Assembly (NCBI RefSeq): GCF_000004075.3
Contig: NC_026658.2
Coordinates: forward strand, 24,354,075-24,418,074
Source: Cucumis sativus
Lineage: Eukaryota > Streptophyta > Magnoliopsida > Cucurbitales > Cucurbitaceae
DNA length: 64,000 bases
Direction: 5' to 3'
The position numbers were made by a program, and so were the translations under genes. Positions within the stretch are counted from its first letter, which is position 1. Each line of letters begins with the position of its first letter. Of the stretch, positions 1 through 12,701 are shown piece by piece. The notes beneath the pieces were generated by a model. The model was not told the origin of the DNA. It saw only the letters and a list, made by a program, of their open reading frames with translations, and did not search any database.

Positions 1-678
1 GGTTGTTTCAGTTTATAGTTATATCCTAATGGGTATAAGGTATAAAATGAAGTCGCCCTGTATTTTCTCTTGGAACATTATATTAAACTAATGAAACCAT
101 TTAAGTTGTCGTTTTTGCTGGCATAACAGATGCTTAATTTATTGGCTTGACAAAACATTTTGGCGGACATGGAGGAATAGTTCATTGTACAGTCAACAAA
201 ACTCTTATAATGGTGAGACCCTCTTACATTACCAGAAAATGGTTCACAGCTGGTTGGGGAAAAACATTTAATTTTTGTGGTTGTATTTATGAATGTACTG
301 GACCCACTAAGAGGAAGAAGGAAAAAGAAAAAGAAAAAGAAAAGAACACCATGACAACTAGTAACTTTGTAAACAATATGATGTTAAATCAGTCTCAAAT
401 TTGGGGTTTCAAGTGAAATATCTCTGAATTAAATTGAATTGAATTGGCGATGATTTGGAATCCAATCCTATTGGATGGGAAAGTTACTCAGTTTCATTCT
501 ATATTCTCGATGGCTACAGAATTTCATTTGTAGATAAGATAAAAATATTTTGCATCTTTTTTCTGAATCTGTGATTGAAGTTGGAAAAGTTACAAATACT
601 AATCAAGATGATTAATCTGATATACATTTTGAAGATGGTGTTCTAATTTCGCGAAGAGTGTTTTAGTCTCATTGTTTG

Positions 679-719
<41 letters not shown>

Positions 720-1179
720 AATCATGGCTTCCAAATGCTTACAAATATTCAACTGTTCAATATTTACTGTATTTTTCTTTTGTGGTTCTTATTTTGGATG
801 TACAGAATGTGTCATTATTCTCTCATGGGTCAATGTTCCCATAGCCCCATTGTACAAACTACAAAGATGGGATATTTTTGTAAGCTTCAGTTAGATCAGA
901 TAGAGACTATTACAAATACAAAGTTATTTCCAGTGAAACAAGAAGGTGATCATGGTTCACGAGCCAACCAACTGCATCCAAGGGATTTGAAGATAAAAGA
1001 AGAAATGACATTCCTTTACTATCAAACCAAACCAATGCCGAGTGCTCTATTCCTGGTCAAACATGGCATGGCAGATAAGTGCTGCAACAATCATTTACGT
1101 CCGTTGGTTCTTACATTATTATGTATAAATGTTAGATGAGAGAATTATATTTTCGTCCTTCGAGAAAAACATCATCATA
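1..1179. other. No gene recognised; left edge
   Basis: Open frames at 147-416 and 672-1139 are short, the second begins inside a CT microsatellite, and neither resembles a known family. The stretch could be the 3' flank of a gene lying left of the window. Nothing else supportable is seen apart from the CT run. Confidence 0.4.
684..717. repeat. (CT)n microsatellite
   Basis: About 17 uninterrupted CT units are read directly. It makes the Leu-Ser run in the overlapping open frame, which is one reason that frame is not taken as a gene. Confidence 0.95.
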
Positions 1180-1376
1180 GGTTGGTCTAGTGTCAAAAAG
1201 AAAGTAGATAGTCTCAATAACTAACTAAAAGGTCACGAGTTCATTCCATGATGACCACTTATCTATAAATTAATTTTCTACGAGCTTCATGTATGTCAAA
1301 ATGTTGTAAGGTTAGATAGGTTATTCCGTAAGACTAGTTGATGTGCATGAGATGATTTGGATAATCTAAAAAAAAA
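1180..1376 (+). mobile_element. Au-like SINE remnant
   Basis: A tRNA-derived SINE in plus orientation. The left end reads GTTGGTCTAGTG (box A region). A box B-like GGTCACGAGTTCATTCC follows at about 1230. The body has the Au-family blocks ATTAATTTTCTACGAG, AAATGTTGTAAGGTTAG and GTAAGACTAGTTG, and it ends in GGATAATCT plus an A-rich tail. Identification is by remembered resemblance to the plant Au SINE consensus. The copy is diverged, and no clear target-site duplication was seen. Confidence 0.7.
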
Positions 1377-3514
1377 TATATAACAAAAAACGAAAGAATA
1401 TAACAAAATATATTTTTAACCTCTAAATTTAGGAGTTTAAATTTGAGCCACACAGCTTATTTGTTGCATTAAAAGGGGAAAAAAAGGGAGAACAGCTTAG
1501 GTTTTTTTTATTCTTGAAGGGCTAAAAGTCTAATTTTTTAATTCAACATATAGGAGGGTAAATAATTTGAATAGCAGAAGAGAGGTGGAAGGTTCAACAC
1601 TTTCAAATCTCCAATTAAAGCACATATAATACTGAAAATTAATAGCAATAATAGTAATTAAACATTCTTTTACCCAAATATATAGTTTGGTGGAGGGTTT
1701 CATTGTTCTCTGATTATTCAAATTATGCTGTATGCTTAAATTCGACTGATTTTAAGAAAGGAGAAGACTTTTAGATTTTGTTTCAAATAATGTAAATTTT
1801 TAAAAATAACATTATTGTTTTCCATCGTAACTAAAAATTCAATTTAAATAAAGATAAATTCAATTTTTAAGTTTAAGCAGATAATTATATTAAATAAAGA
1901 TAAAAGTATTCTAAAATATACAGTATAATTTTATACTATTACAAAATAATAATAGTTCGTCTAAATTATAAAACTAAGTGAAAATGTATCAAACGGTGTA
2001 ACAGTGAAATATATAATAAAATATAGTAAATTTTTAGATTTGATGATCAAAATTTATTGATGTCCATAATGGATGGATTCAACTTTTTTTATATATATTT
2101 TAATTCATTTTGCTATATTTAAAAATGTATCTAAATTGTTTATCCAAAAATAACATTTTACTGGTAAACTCAACTAGTTTTAAATTGAGAGTTGTTTAAA
2201 TTATAATTCATCCCAAATCTTCAACCAAATAAGCCTTTTAAACTCTCTGTCTCACTCGATCTTCCTCTCTTGACAGGAAGCTTCTCTTATTTAACACACA
2301 GCCTATCTTTGCCAGCCCCTCCCATTTTTTTAGCTTTGATACAACCTTATATCTTACAATTGACGTTTCATATATTTATTTAAATAATCATTAGATTCAC
2401 ACCAATTAATTTTGAAATAATTTCTCTCAACTTCCGTAGTTTTCAAGTTTCCTCTGAATCATTAAATTTATTATCACTTTATGGTCAATTCAAGCCTTAA
2501 TCAAATACTATAATACGTTTGTGTAAATATGAAGCGTACGTGAAGAGACATGATTTAACATCTTAACTGGGCAGTAGCAGAGTTGGGTGGGGGTGAAGCC
2601 AAAAATTTGTTTTTATCTACAAGAAGTGATTGATTTTCGCACCATTTTAGCCCACAACAGGCAGCAGTACCACACCCACACCCACACACATTAATATTAT
2701 TGTAGCTCTCAAAATAATTTCTCCACCTCCCCAACACGCAACCCTAACGTCTTCCATTCACCCTCATTATATCATATCTTTCTTCTTCCATCTCATTAGT
2801 ACCCCACTGTAGATCGTACCATAGAATACTTTAATTGGGCACAGAGGAAAATTACATGTTGTGGCCTAAAATAAGAGGTAAAATTTGGTACTTTTTGTTT
2901 TTGTTTTCCTAAAACCAATGAAATCCTGCTTATATTGGTAAACTTACTGCTTTATTCTTAATATCTACTATGAGTATATAACATATACTATAGAATATCA
3001 AGCATTGAACATGATGGGTTGTGTATCATATTTGAGTAGTTTTCTCCATTGCAAGTATCAATGACTTTTAGATAAATTCATAACGAATGATTTTTAGATA
3101 AATTCATACGGTGTTGATGCAAGTATAACTTGATTATTTGCTCGACCTTCTGAGTTCTGCTTCAATGGTCCTTGGCTTATGGACCCTACTTGTTCACTGT
3201 TTCGGTCAATTTCTTTAATGTTTATTTTTTGTCAACAATGGCTATCAATTATGGTCTTTTTAGCTACTTTTGTTTAGTATTTGTAATGGAAACTCATAAT
3301 TAAGCATGCTTGATTCTGAGATAATGGTGCTTCTGCATGCTATTGTTATTGATCTTTTCCTCAATGTCCGCCATTTCTTACGCATTCTTTAACCTTTTTT
3401 TCCCTTACATGAAGGAATAGGGAATTTGAAAGTAATTTGAGTTTTGTCTTCTTGTTTAAGTTTTTTTTTCCTTTGTGGGTGTTGATTGAGTGAGCAGATT
3501 GAGAGGAGTTGGCA
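1377..3514. other. Remorin upstream region
   Basis: AT-rich non-coding DNA preceding the remorin start codon. It holds no supportable gene. A short direct repeat built on TTTAGATAAATTCATA occurs twice at about 3065-3110. The last few hundred bases are probably promoter and 5' leader, but I could not fix a TATA box. Confidence 0.5.
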
Positions 3515-6500
3515 ATGGCAATGGTGGAGGCTGGATTTTCCGTAGGATCGCGCATTAGAACGCGTGATTCTAGTCCTGAGTCTGTTGTTTTCACTCTCGA
3601 GTCGAATTATAGCGTTTTCTCTTCTACTTCTGCTAGTGTTGAACGCTGCTCTTTCGCCTCTGATGCTCACGATTATGACTGTCGAAACTCTGAAATTTCC
3701 CTGGTAATTTGTTTACTTCCATTTGAAGTAAATTGCTTAGTTGGTTCGTTTGCGTTCTTCTTTCGCGGTAATGGAATGTGTAGGTTTTAATAGCTTGCAT
3801 GATAGGAACGATTCTTTGACCAGAGATGAGATCGTCTCATTCTGCATTTTGTTAAGATATCGATAATATGAAGGAACATTGAGGATTTTTGTTCGAGCTA
3901 TAAGATTTTGCATGCATAGTTGGAGTTTGAGCAATTATTAAGTACAATATACTGAATCTTTTTATTAAACTGCAGCACCTGGAAGGGAATATTGAGGAAT
4001 GTAAAGAAGAAAACAATGGTTCAGATTCTGATCCGAAGGCAATCGATTCCTCTGTGGGAAGGGAGCTCAATCGTCTACCTGGAAAAAGAGAGAAAATGAA
4101 AGGTATAGAGTTGGTTTTTAGGCTTAAAAATCAAATGTGCAAAAAGAAAAAAAAAGAAAGGTAAGATTAGAAAGGAAAGTGTTGGAGAGATTGACAGAAA
4201 CGGAAAAAGTTCTTTGAGAGTTTTCACGTTGAGTCATCTCAATCTTTTTTCTCACGTTCTCCTTCAATGTTGGGCAGTTGAAAAGGAAAACAGCTATATT
4301 GATGCGATGGATGGATGCCAACCATTAAATATGGCTAGAAACTCCTTTTCTCTCGCTCTTAAAGGTAATTTGTAATCTCGGCTAAATGATAATTGATAAT
4401 TGATGCTCTGTCTTGATACTTGGGGAAAAATCCAACTGTCTTTACAGAATGTCGCGATCGAAGGACTAGATCCGAAGCTTTATTGAATAAAGTAGACAGA
4501 CAAAGAGCTGCTTCATTGGATTTGAATACTGTCACTGTCTCATCTCCTCATTTGGCAATCATGAGAAAGAGCTCTTTCTCTCCTATAATGTCTGATACTA
4601 GTATGCTACAAAGTCCTGCTGTGACGAGTTGTAGGCCTGCCAATGCTGAAATCCAAAAAGGCTGGAGCTCAGAAAGAGTTCCGTTACATAAAAATTATAG
4701 CTCAAAACAAGCGACTACCGCATTCTTGCCTTTCAGTAATGGGAGAACATTGCCATCAAAGTGGGAGGATGCAGAACGGTGGATCGTCAGTCCTGTTTTC
4801 AGAGATGGTGTAGTCAGATCTGCTGTCCCTCCACCTCAGAGGCGGCCTAAGTCAAAAAGTGGCCCTCTTGGGTTTCCTGGTATTGCGTACAATTCATTGT
4901 ATTCACCAGGAATGCAGATGCTTGAAAGCTCAAAGGAGGCGAATTTCGTGTCATCACCTTTTACACCAGGAATTGTTGCCGCAGATGGGTTGGGAGTTCA
5001 TTCAAGTGGTCATGAAGCAGACAAACCTGTACAGAATCAGCCTTGCATAGCACGTTCAGTTAGTGTGCATGGTTGTTCTCAAACGAGGAGTGAGTCTTCA
5101 TTGACTACATCAGTTGGTATGAGTTTAGTTTTCTTTGGATGACACCTTCATCATGTTATGACTGAATTAATCATCAGTTTGATTGAAATATAAATAGTTT
5201 GTCCTTTTTTCCTGGAGCACGTGAAAAGTGAATTTGATCGTGGATATTGAAAAAAGAAAACTGAACCATAATGATTTCGATAATTTTCTTATCATTCAAA
5301 ATTGTCCATTCTAATCTACTAAACATTTAAATGTAGCTCAAAACTCTAGCGGAGTAAAAAACTCAACCACAAATATATCTTGTGGTGTTTCAAGAAGGGA
5401 TATGGCTACCCAAATGAGCCCAGATGATGACTTTAAATCATCTTTGGATAGACCACCTATCTCTATCGCCACTTCTTCTGTCCAACCCATTGGGAAACTT
5501 AAGAGCCTGTCTTGCTCGAAATCAGAAGTCAGGGATGTTGAGGTTGATGGACGTGTTACCTTGACTAGGTGGTCTAAGAAACACAAATCTCGGATTCCAT
5601 GCAAGGGCCAAGTTCATGATAAAGATGCTGAGCCTGTGATCTGTGCTTGGGATGTTTCAGACACAACAAGGAGCATCTCAAAGTACGTAAATTCATCTAC
5701 ATAATCACATTTATATAAGATGGTATTATGCTCCACAAAATAATAATGAAGAATTTTGAAGTGCTTTTTAACTATTGAAGAAAGAAATTATTGCCTACAA
5801 GGGAGACAACTTTTTTTTGCATACCATGAAGGTTGGGACCGGGGTGTTTGATAGATATTCACACTGCCATTATATTAAATTTATGGCAAGAATTCTATGA
5901 ATTAGTGAGTTATCTTGCAGAACATAATATAAGATTATTATTGATTGTTGCATCCTTCACTTTTTTACCAGAGTCATGAGAGAGGAGGCAAAGATTACAG
6001 CGTGGGAGAATCTTCAGAAGGCAAAAGCTGAGGCTGCTATTAGGAAGTTAGAGGTAGTCTTCAACTCGACCTATGACATTGTGGTGTGTGTGTGTGTGTA
6101 CAGATATGTATGTACGTATGTTTTCAAATATCGCTTGCAATTTATAGAATATACTGTTTTCTTTATCCTCACAAAAGGCTTTTTTTTTTATTTCATGCAA
6201 TTTTTCTCTATATTCATGAGGTCTATTGTTTTAGTAACACTAAACGTTGAGACTTTTCTTTTTAAATTTATTGCTTCATTCCTTTATAAGTTGTAGTCCA
6301 CATTGTTGCTTGGTTATACCGTGCTGTGCTGATCATTTTTATAGTTTGCCATGCTTAGTCCTTTTGTACCTCATGGAACTACGTAAATGCAGTCTAAGGT
6401 TCTCATAACTGAAGGTGATAGGGACATTAAAATTCAGTTACTTATTTCAAAATATATTTCAGATGAAGCTGGAGAAGAAGAGGTCATCATCCATGGATAA

Positions 6501-6669
6501 GATCATAAAAAAGTTGAAATCTGCTCAGAAGAAAGCTCAAGAAATGAGGAAATTCGTGCTAGCTAATCAGATGAGCCAAGTTGATGTATCTTCTCAAGGG
6601 CTGGTATCTTCTGGCAGAAGCCCTCAGAGGACTTCATTAAGTGGTTGCTTCACTTGCCACGCTTTCTGA
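3515..6669 (+). CDS. Remorin-family protein (long N-terminal region type)
   Basis: Seven exons, frame closing throughout: 3515-3703, 3976-4102, 4278-4364, 4448-5116, 5337-5682, 5972-6053, 6463-6669; 568 residues. Remorins are plant-specific proteins of the plasma-membrane inner face that organise nanodomains. The C-terminal Remorin_C coiled coil spans roughly residues 455-545 (AWENLQKAKAEAAIRKLE, then a Lys-rich helix). Upstream are motifs known from the long-N-terminus remorin group: PSKWEDAERWI near residue 236 and RRDMATQMSP early in exon 5. The protein ends SGCFTCHAF, a Cys-containing anchor. An in-frame TTG precedes the ATG at 3515; a second ATG at 3521 is an alternative start. The gene converges on lipase copy 1. 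Family assignment is firm; the exact orthologue is not. Confidence 0.93.
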
Positions 6670-7382
6670 GGCTGGATCAAGGAAATTACTTCATATGTCA
6701 GGTAACCGTAACCTTTCTGCTAAAAGTAAGTCTTTATTCATTCTTCCTCCCTGCAATATCATCTCTCCAAACCAACCAAAAGAAGGAAAAGAAAGAGAAA
6801 AGGAAAAGGACAATCTCAATATCCTTCCAAAGGGGTTTTGAGAAAATCTCTAGTGGCAGATCTTCTTGAATGAAATCTGGTGACCGACAAGCATTGCCAA
6901 TGGCCGACCAAGTCAAAAGTTGGTTGATGTTAAAAGCATGAAATTTTTATTAGGGATGTAGGGTATATGATACATAAGAATGTCTCTTGATTGTAGCTAG
7001 CTAGGAGTGATGAATTTCCATCTTATGACCTATTTCTAATCCATTCATATTTTTAGCTTGAGTTTCACTCTTCTCCTCTTTGTATGTTTCGGAATTTACC
7101 ACAGTTGAAAGACTTGAAAATGTTATTTGAAAGTTTAGTAAATGAAATGAAATAAATGTAAAAGTTTAGGGATGAAAATAGAATTTCAATGTCAATGGAA
7201 ATGAAAATTGAACTGTATTTCAACTCTCGGGTAATTAACAGATGCTAAGCATCAAAATTGATAAAACTATTTTGCAATTGCAAATCATATATGACATTGA
7301 TATCATTCGCTATACCATTACACTAACATGAAGGTAAAAAGAAGAAGAAAAATTAATTTTAATCTTCTTCTTGCTGTATTTT
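6670..7382. other. Convergent intergenic stretch
   Basis: Lies between the remorin stop and the stop of the minus-strand lipase copy 1, so it should carry both 3' untranslated regions. Short open frames here are not conserved-looking. No repeat family was recognised. Confidence 0.6.
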
Positions 7383-10080
7383 TTAGTAGTCCGGTTCTAT
7401 ACAGTCGTCTCCATCTTCAAGAATTTCCTCAGGTACGCTTAATTTTCCTAAGCGAGTGGAATTAACATAGTCCGTAGGAATGTGAGCGGTGAGTCCTGGC
7501 ATAAGCAGTCCAATAAACCTTACCCCTTTCATTGCCAAACTCTCGTAGTAATCATAACCCTTCACAAATGGGATTAGAAAACTCCTTACAAGCTCCAACC
7601 ATGCATTTACGTACTTAGGTATTAGCCATAGCAATGAGAAATAGTTCTTGTTTGGCTGTTCCTTCACAATCTGTACCCAAAAAGAAGAAAGAAACATTCA
7701 AATATTATTCCTCATCAAGTCATTTCCTGACAAGTTAGAAAAGAGGGTTATTTAATTTTGTTCTTACTCTGCCTCTGTAAAGGCTGTCAAAATAGATGCA
7801 TCTTCCGAAGTGTTTGTATTTGAAAAGAATGCCATCAGCAGGAAGTCTAGGCACCAAATCACTAAAGTACACGTATCTGTAATACTCGAAGTTGTATTTT
7901 TTGATGATGCTTACCATAAACTCTGCAAAATGTCGGTCACCGACTCTTGGTTGCCCATAGCTGTAGATAGCCTTTATCTTCTCTAGCACCAATGACTCGT
8001 CGTGAAGGGCAAGTATCGCGACGAAGAGGACAGCAAGAGCTGCACCTAAGCTGTGGCCGGTGAAGATGAACCTTGCATTGGCATTGGTTTTGGCAATGTC
8101 GATGAGTTTTTGACGGAGGGTGTAGTAGGCAAATTGGGGGGCACCGGTGGTTGTTGGAGTGAGTTCTTTAGGCCAACCTTTGCGCTTCTGTAGGCCGAGG
8201 GCTTTCATGAAGCCACTATGAATACGACCAACACCATGAATTTCGTACCAAGAGAAGTCTAAATTGACTTGCCAATCGTATGCGTCGAGTGGGGTAGTCC
8301 CTCTGAAAGCCACCACTGTTGTGTTTGGATCTGAGACTGTGGTTTGAAACAGAAATGCTTGAGTGGATGCTCGGCTTTGGAAGTCTGAACATTTCCAAAT
8401 CAGCTTCAATTAGATAATCCTCAGGATGTAGTTTTCTTTTAACCCATTTATCCAAAATCTTACATGATACGACTTCAAATCACTTTCTATCTTAACTACG
8501 CCAACCTAAGCAGAACCTCCTAGCAAGATATTTATAGTTTTCTTTCTTGTTCTTCACAATATTTGGAGTGAATCAATTCAAACCTCATATCTCGAGACTA
8601 ACTATCTTAGACTAATCAAGCAAATTCATATTACAAACACAAATCGTCCTATTTTTCCATGAACTCGGTAACATGTGAGAAATCCAACCTTTCCTAGTGG
8701 TCAAATATATATGTTTTAGTCAATATCATGAACTCTACTTTTGACTTTTTAGCATAGTAATTATTGGAATTGTGGTCACATGAATTCGACAGTTATTAGC
8801 ACCATAAGTCCATATAGTCTTACCATTCCAGAAATTGTAGTAACCGAGTAACTTCATCTGCAAGAAAAAGAAAAAAAAACATAATCTCTTCATATTGATC
8901 AATCTATATTCATATAACATTCAGAATATAACCCTTTTCAAATAACTAGTTTGGACATATGATTAAGAAAAACGCTATAAACATAAGTTTGCTTCCCCCT
9001 TCGTTTAACAATCTTTTACATTTTGTTTTCTTTAAATGAAAGTAATGCATTAACGACATATTTATAGAGGTAGAGATAGATATTCTAACTATTAATCTTA
9101 AGATAATTAACAATGTTTCTATGACCCCTTAATTAATTGATGATTTCTACTAACTGATGGATAGACAAGTAACGGTTTTTACCTTCCAACGGTCGTTGAC
9201 GACAGATTGGACAAATGGAAGGGATTCATAAGAGAGTTTGGAAGCCATAACAGTTAGGACACTATAGTATCTGAAAGTGTCGTCAGGATTTATGGAATTG
9301 TCCAAATCTCTTCTCCAATCTGTAAATCCCACAACTGATGTGTAATCTGGCGAACTTTTTTTAGGCTGCACCAAAGTCTCTCCTATGCACAAAATACTCA
9401 AACCTCTCATTTTCATCCAAATGTAAATAATTAACTAAAAACATTTTAGTTTCTATAAATTATTATATGTAAGAGGATAGCGTTTATAAGCTTAACTTTT
9501 TAAAAATTATAATACAAAAACAAAGATTCCGTTTGCTATTCACTTCATTTTTTGTTTTCAATTTTTGAAAATTACACTTGTATGTAAACCTTCACTTTTC
9601 TTAAAAATTGTGTTTGAGCTATAAACTTGATTTTGAGAGTACTTTCAAAGGTTGGATAAAGAAAAAGGAAAAAGGAAAAAACATTGTCAAATGATACATC
9701 TCTTAGGGACTTAAAGAAAGCACAATAAACCATATGAGAATAAGGTGATTATAAGAAATAATACCTCTGATGAATTTGAAGAAAAGCTGAAGAATGGTAC
9801 CATTGAAGGAGATGAAGTTGAGGAGTTTTTGGAGAAAGGCATCCAAGTTAGCGAGTGGAATAGCAATAGCGAGAATGAGTATCTGTAATGACAGGGAGAC
9901 GAAGATTATTAGACGATCAGCAAAGCTTCTGTAAGAGTCTTCTTTACCATCAGGACAATCCATCAACTTCCTCTTCTTGAACCCAAAAGGAAGTATGAAC
10001 AGAATCAGATCAAACACATTTGCATTATGTGGCTTCAATATCACATAATTTTTACTAAACTCATGTTCTTTCCAAACCAT
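7383..10080 (-). CDS. Class-3 lipase, OBL1-like, copy 1
   Basis: Five exons on the minus strand: 10080-9765, 9382-9183, 8857-8824 (34 nt), 8384-7768, 7670-7383; 484 residues. The family hydrolyses triacylglycerol, and characterised OBL1 proteins sit on lipid droplets. An N-terminal hydrophobic stretch (LIIFVSLSLQILILAIAI) is the likely membrane or droplet anchor. The alpha/beta-hydrolase core has TVVAFRGTTP, the nucleophile elbow GHSLG with Ser about 295, Asp about 359 in SDLVPRLP, and the probable His about 452 in TAHIPTDYVN. The base after the elbow is unusual: GHSLGAA, where the sister copies have GHSLGGA. The tail ends CIEPDY. The start ATG is the only one in register with copy 2. Substrate is inferred from family only. 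Confidence 0.93.
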
Positions 10081-10182
10081 TTTTTCTTTGTTTTCTTCCT
10101 TAGTTTTTTTTATAGTTCGCTCTAAAACATCACCTCAAAACACTTTGACTCATGCGTGTAGGAAAAAATATGGTTGCTCAAG

Positions 10183-10194
10183 TTTTATATATAG
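10183..10194 (-). promoter_or_regulatory. TATA box of lipase copy 1
   Basis: CTATATATAAAA on the minus strand, about 100 bases upstream of the ATG. It would give a 5' leader of roughly 70-75 bases. Position and sequence fit a plant TATA element; the transcription start itself is inferred. Confidence 0.55.
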
Positions 10195-10300
10195 TGGCAA
10201 TCCAATGTTGTACATATAATACAATGTCAAATATCTAATTAAACAATATCGTAAAATAGTGTGGTTTAGTACGTATCGGTCTGAAAGGTCAAGCCAAAAT

Positions 10301-10398
10301 AAGTTTGGATCAATGGTATTGAAATAATTGCTGTTATTAGACGTTGGAGGTTTAATTCCTCACTCAATAATTGTTGTACTTGTACTAAAAAAACATAA
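10301..10398 (+). mobile_element. tRNA-derived SINE-like remnant
   Basis: GGATCAATGGTATTG resembles a box A region and GGAGGTTTAATTCC a box B region. They are followed by CAATAATTGTTGTACTTG and an A-rich end. Family name not assigned; judged from internal promoter spacing and the A tail. Confidence 0.5.
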
Positions 10399-11544
10399 AA
10401 TGTCAAAAAGTTGTTTCCTTTAAAATCTCTACCACAGTATTAACCATTAATGTGAACAAAGATTTATGGATCTTTTTTCAAAAAGAAAAAGAAAGTAATT
10501 AAAAGGAGAAAAAAAAGTAGTCTCTCATATTACAAAACAGTATGATGGGGTGAATAAAAATGCACATAAATATTTAAAGTGTCAATAAGCAAAACCTACG
10601 CACATAAATATTATTCTTAATTTGTTGGTCAACCATAAATTTTATGCTATTTTTGGTTTTCCACCAACTTTAATATATACTAATTTAACCTCATTACTTT
10701 TTCATTAAAACAACAGATCTTTTAGTTAATTAAAAAGATCAATCAAAAGAAATTGACTCAGCTTTTGATATGATCCCAATAGGTAAATTAAAGTTGTCAA
10801 ATCTTTTTTAAATATGCATCCATCAATTGCCTCAACTAGAACTTAGCCAATAAATTAGACAAACTAAAATTAACCTTCTCTTAATCTTGATATTAAAGTT
10901 ACCACATTCAAATATATCTTGATATATATAAAATGTGGGTGCGTTCTACGTCAAAACCATAGAAAAAGGACATTATATTTTTGAATGAATACATATTGTT
11001 GTTCACTAGGCTTGGCCTTGGACTTTCTTCTAACTTCCTACTTGGGATTTGAATGCTAAATTTGTTATAATACTTTTCCTTCAATGGGAGAGACAGAGGG
11101 AGGAATTGATAGAGGTTGGTCGGTCTTGAATTAAGAAAACGACTCATCTAATTTTGTGAGTATAATGGCCAATATGATTTTACATGATATGATATGTTGA
11201 CTTTGTTTAATCTACAAACACTTTGTACAACATCCGCTGTGGAATTATGTTTAAGTTCGACGCAGCTTTGATTGTGTAAAGGATTAATGGAAATTTTAAA
11301 ATTTTCCTTGAGTTGTTTTTAAATATACCAAAATGAAACAAAATAGTTACATTTCTATTAGGAGAATTTGGATCGATGGAATTGGGATGAGAATAACATT
11401 ACTCATCAATTCATAATTGATGATGCTTGAGAATAATAAGTTCGAAAATAAAATTGAATGTATGGAAATAAATAAATAATAAATAATTGAGAGTCAAACT
11501 CTAGCCTCCAGCCAGATGCCCTGAGATGAAAGCAAGGATTTAAA

Positions 11545-11635
11545 ATTAAAAATTTGGTTTGAGGAAAGGGATCACAAACCTATCTCTTGGATTGAATTAT
11601 AAACGAGGTGTCAGTTGAGCTAAGCTCATGTTGAC
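11545..11635 (-). mobile_element. tRNA-derived SINE-like remnant
   Basis: On the minus strand the sequence reads CATGAGCTTAGCTCAACTGA (box A-like TAGCTCAACTG). It is followed about 45 bases later by GAGATAGGTTTGTGATCCC (box B-like, degenerate). This arrangement is typical of a plant SINE head. The 3' limit is unclear. Confidence 0.5.
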
Positions 11636-12701
11636 AATTTATTTAAGGTCTATCTTTAAAAATTTCTATATTTATAGATATTTCTAGTAATTTAATTTTT
11701 TTATTTACCATCATTTTCTTTTTCTATTTCTCCTTCAAACTCACAATTTCATCACGTAATATAGAGAGAAAAAAAATTCCATACTCTCTTTGTATATAAT
11801 TTAAAAATTAGCACTTAAATTTGTATGTTACTTGACATGGTATAATTGTCCAATTAAGTGGAATGTGTAAAGATAGATACTCCCCAAAGCACACCTAAAT
11901 ATTTTTCTAGCCAAATTTAGATCTATTACTTGAAGTCTATCTACCATCTTACAAAGTTTACTACATTTAATTTTCTTTTAAAATATTATTATACATTTAA
12001 TTATACTTCATAAAAGTGTTATCCAATTCAATTATCTAAAGAAAAGTTTTTAAAACTAGTAGATTTTACAAAATATTTACAATCTATAGCAAATTCTAAT
12101 ACTTATAATCATTGATATGTTATAGTGATAGAAGACCATCAGTGACAATTTAAAATTTTGCTATAATTTATAAATATTTTAATTTATTTTACTATTTTAA
12201 AAAATGACCCTATCCAAATTTAATAATATAAACCATGGCCATAAATTTGATTAATAATACGCAAGAGAGCTAGCTTTTGAGCCAAATATTTAGATAACAA
12301 TTAATTATAACTAATTTTATTAGCTATAAATTATCACAACACGTTTTAAACTACATTTTTTCAGTTGTTTGCTTAAATAAAAAGAAAAAAAATGTAAAAT
12401 GAAACTACTTATAAAATATAACAAAATTTTCAAATGGTAGTAAAGAGTTTAATAAATTTTGCTATATATTTTATAGATAGTTTCAATATTTTGCTATTTT
12501 TGAAAATACACCTTAAATTTTTATTGAATTTTTAAATTTGCTTATGGATCACTAATATTATCTCTCCACACTTAAATCATCTAGAAAAAGGTATTGAAAA
12601 TGAGCTACACGTTACATAGTTGTGAGCTACACGTTACATAAAGTACAACTAAGGTAATTAACTTAGTCGTTCAACAATAAATGGCAAGTACTTGAACATT
12701 T

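Larger units (their letters stand above)
10195..12701. other. Spacer between lipase copies 1 and 2
   Basis: AT-rich spacer of about 2.5 kb without a coding gene. It holds two tRNA-derived SINE-like remnants (listed separately) and, at about 12040-12200, a copy of the dispersed repeat with the pattern ATTTACAATCTATAGCAAA, TGATATGTTATAGTGATAGA and TTTTGCTATAATTTATAAATATTTTAATT. Confidence 0.6.

Noticed and set aside
672-1139. 155-codon plus-strand open frame
   Set aside because: Its start lies in a CT microsatellite, it has no recognisable domain, and nothing around it suggests a gene.
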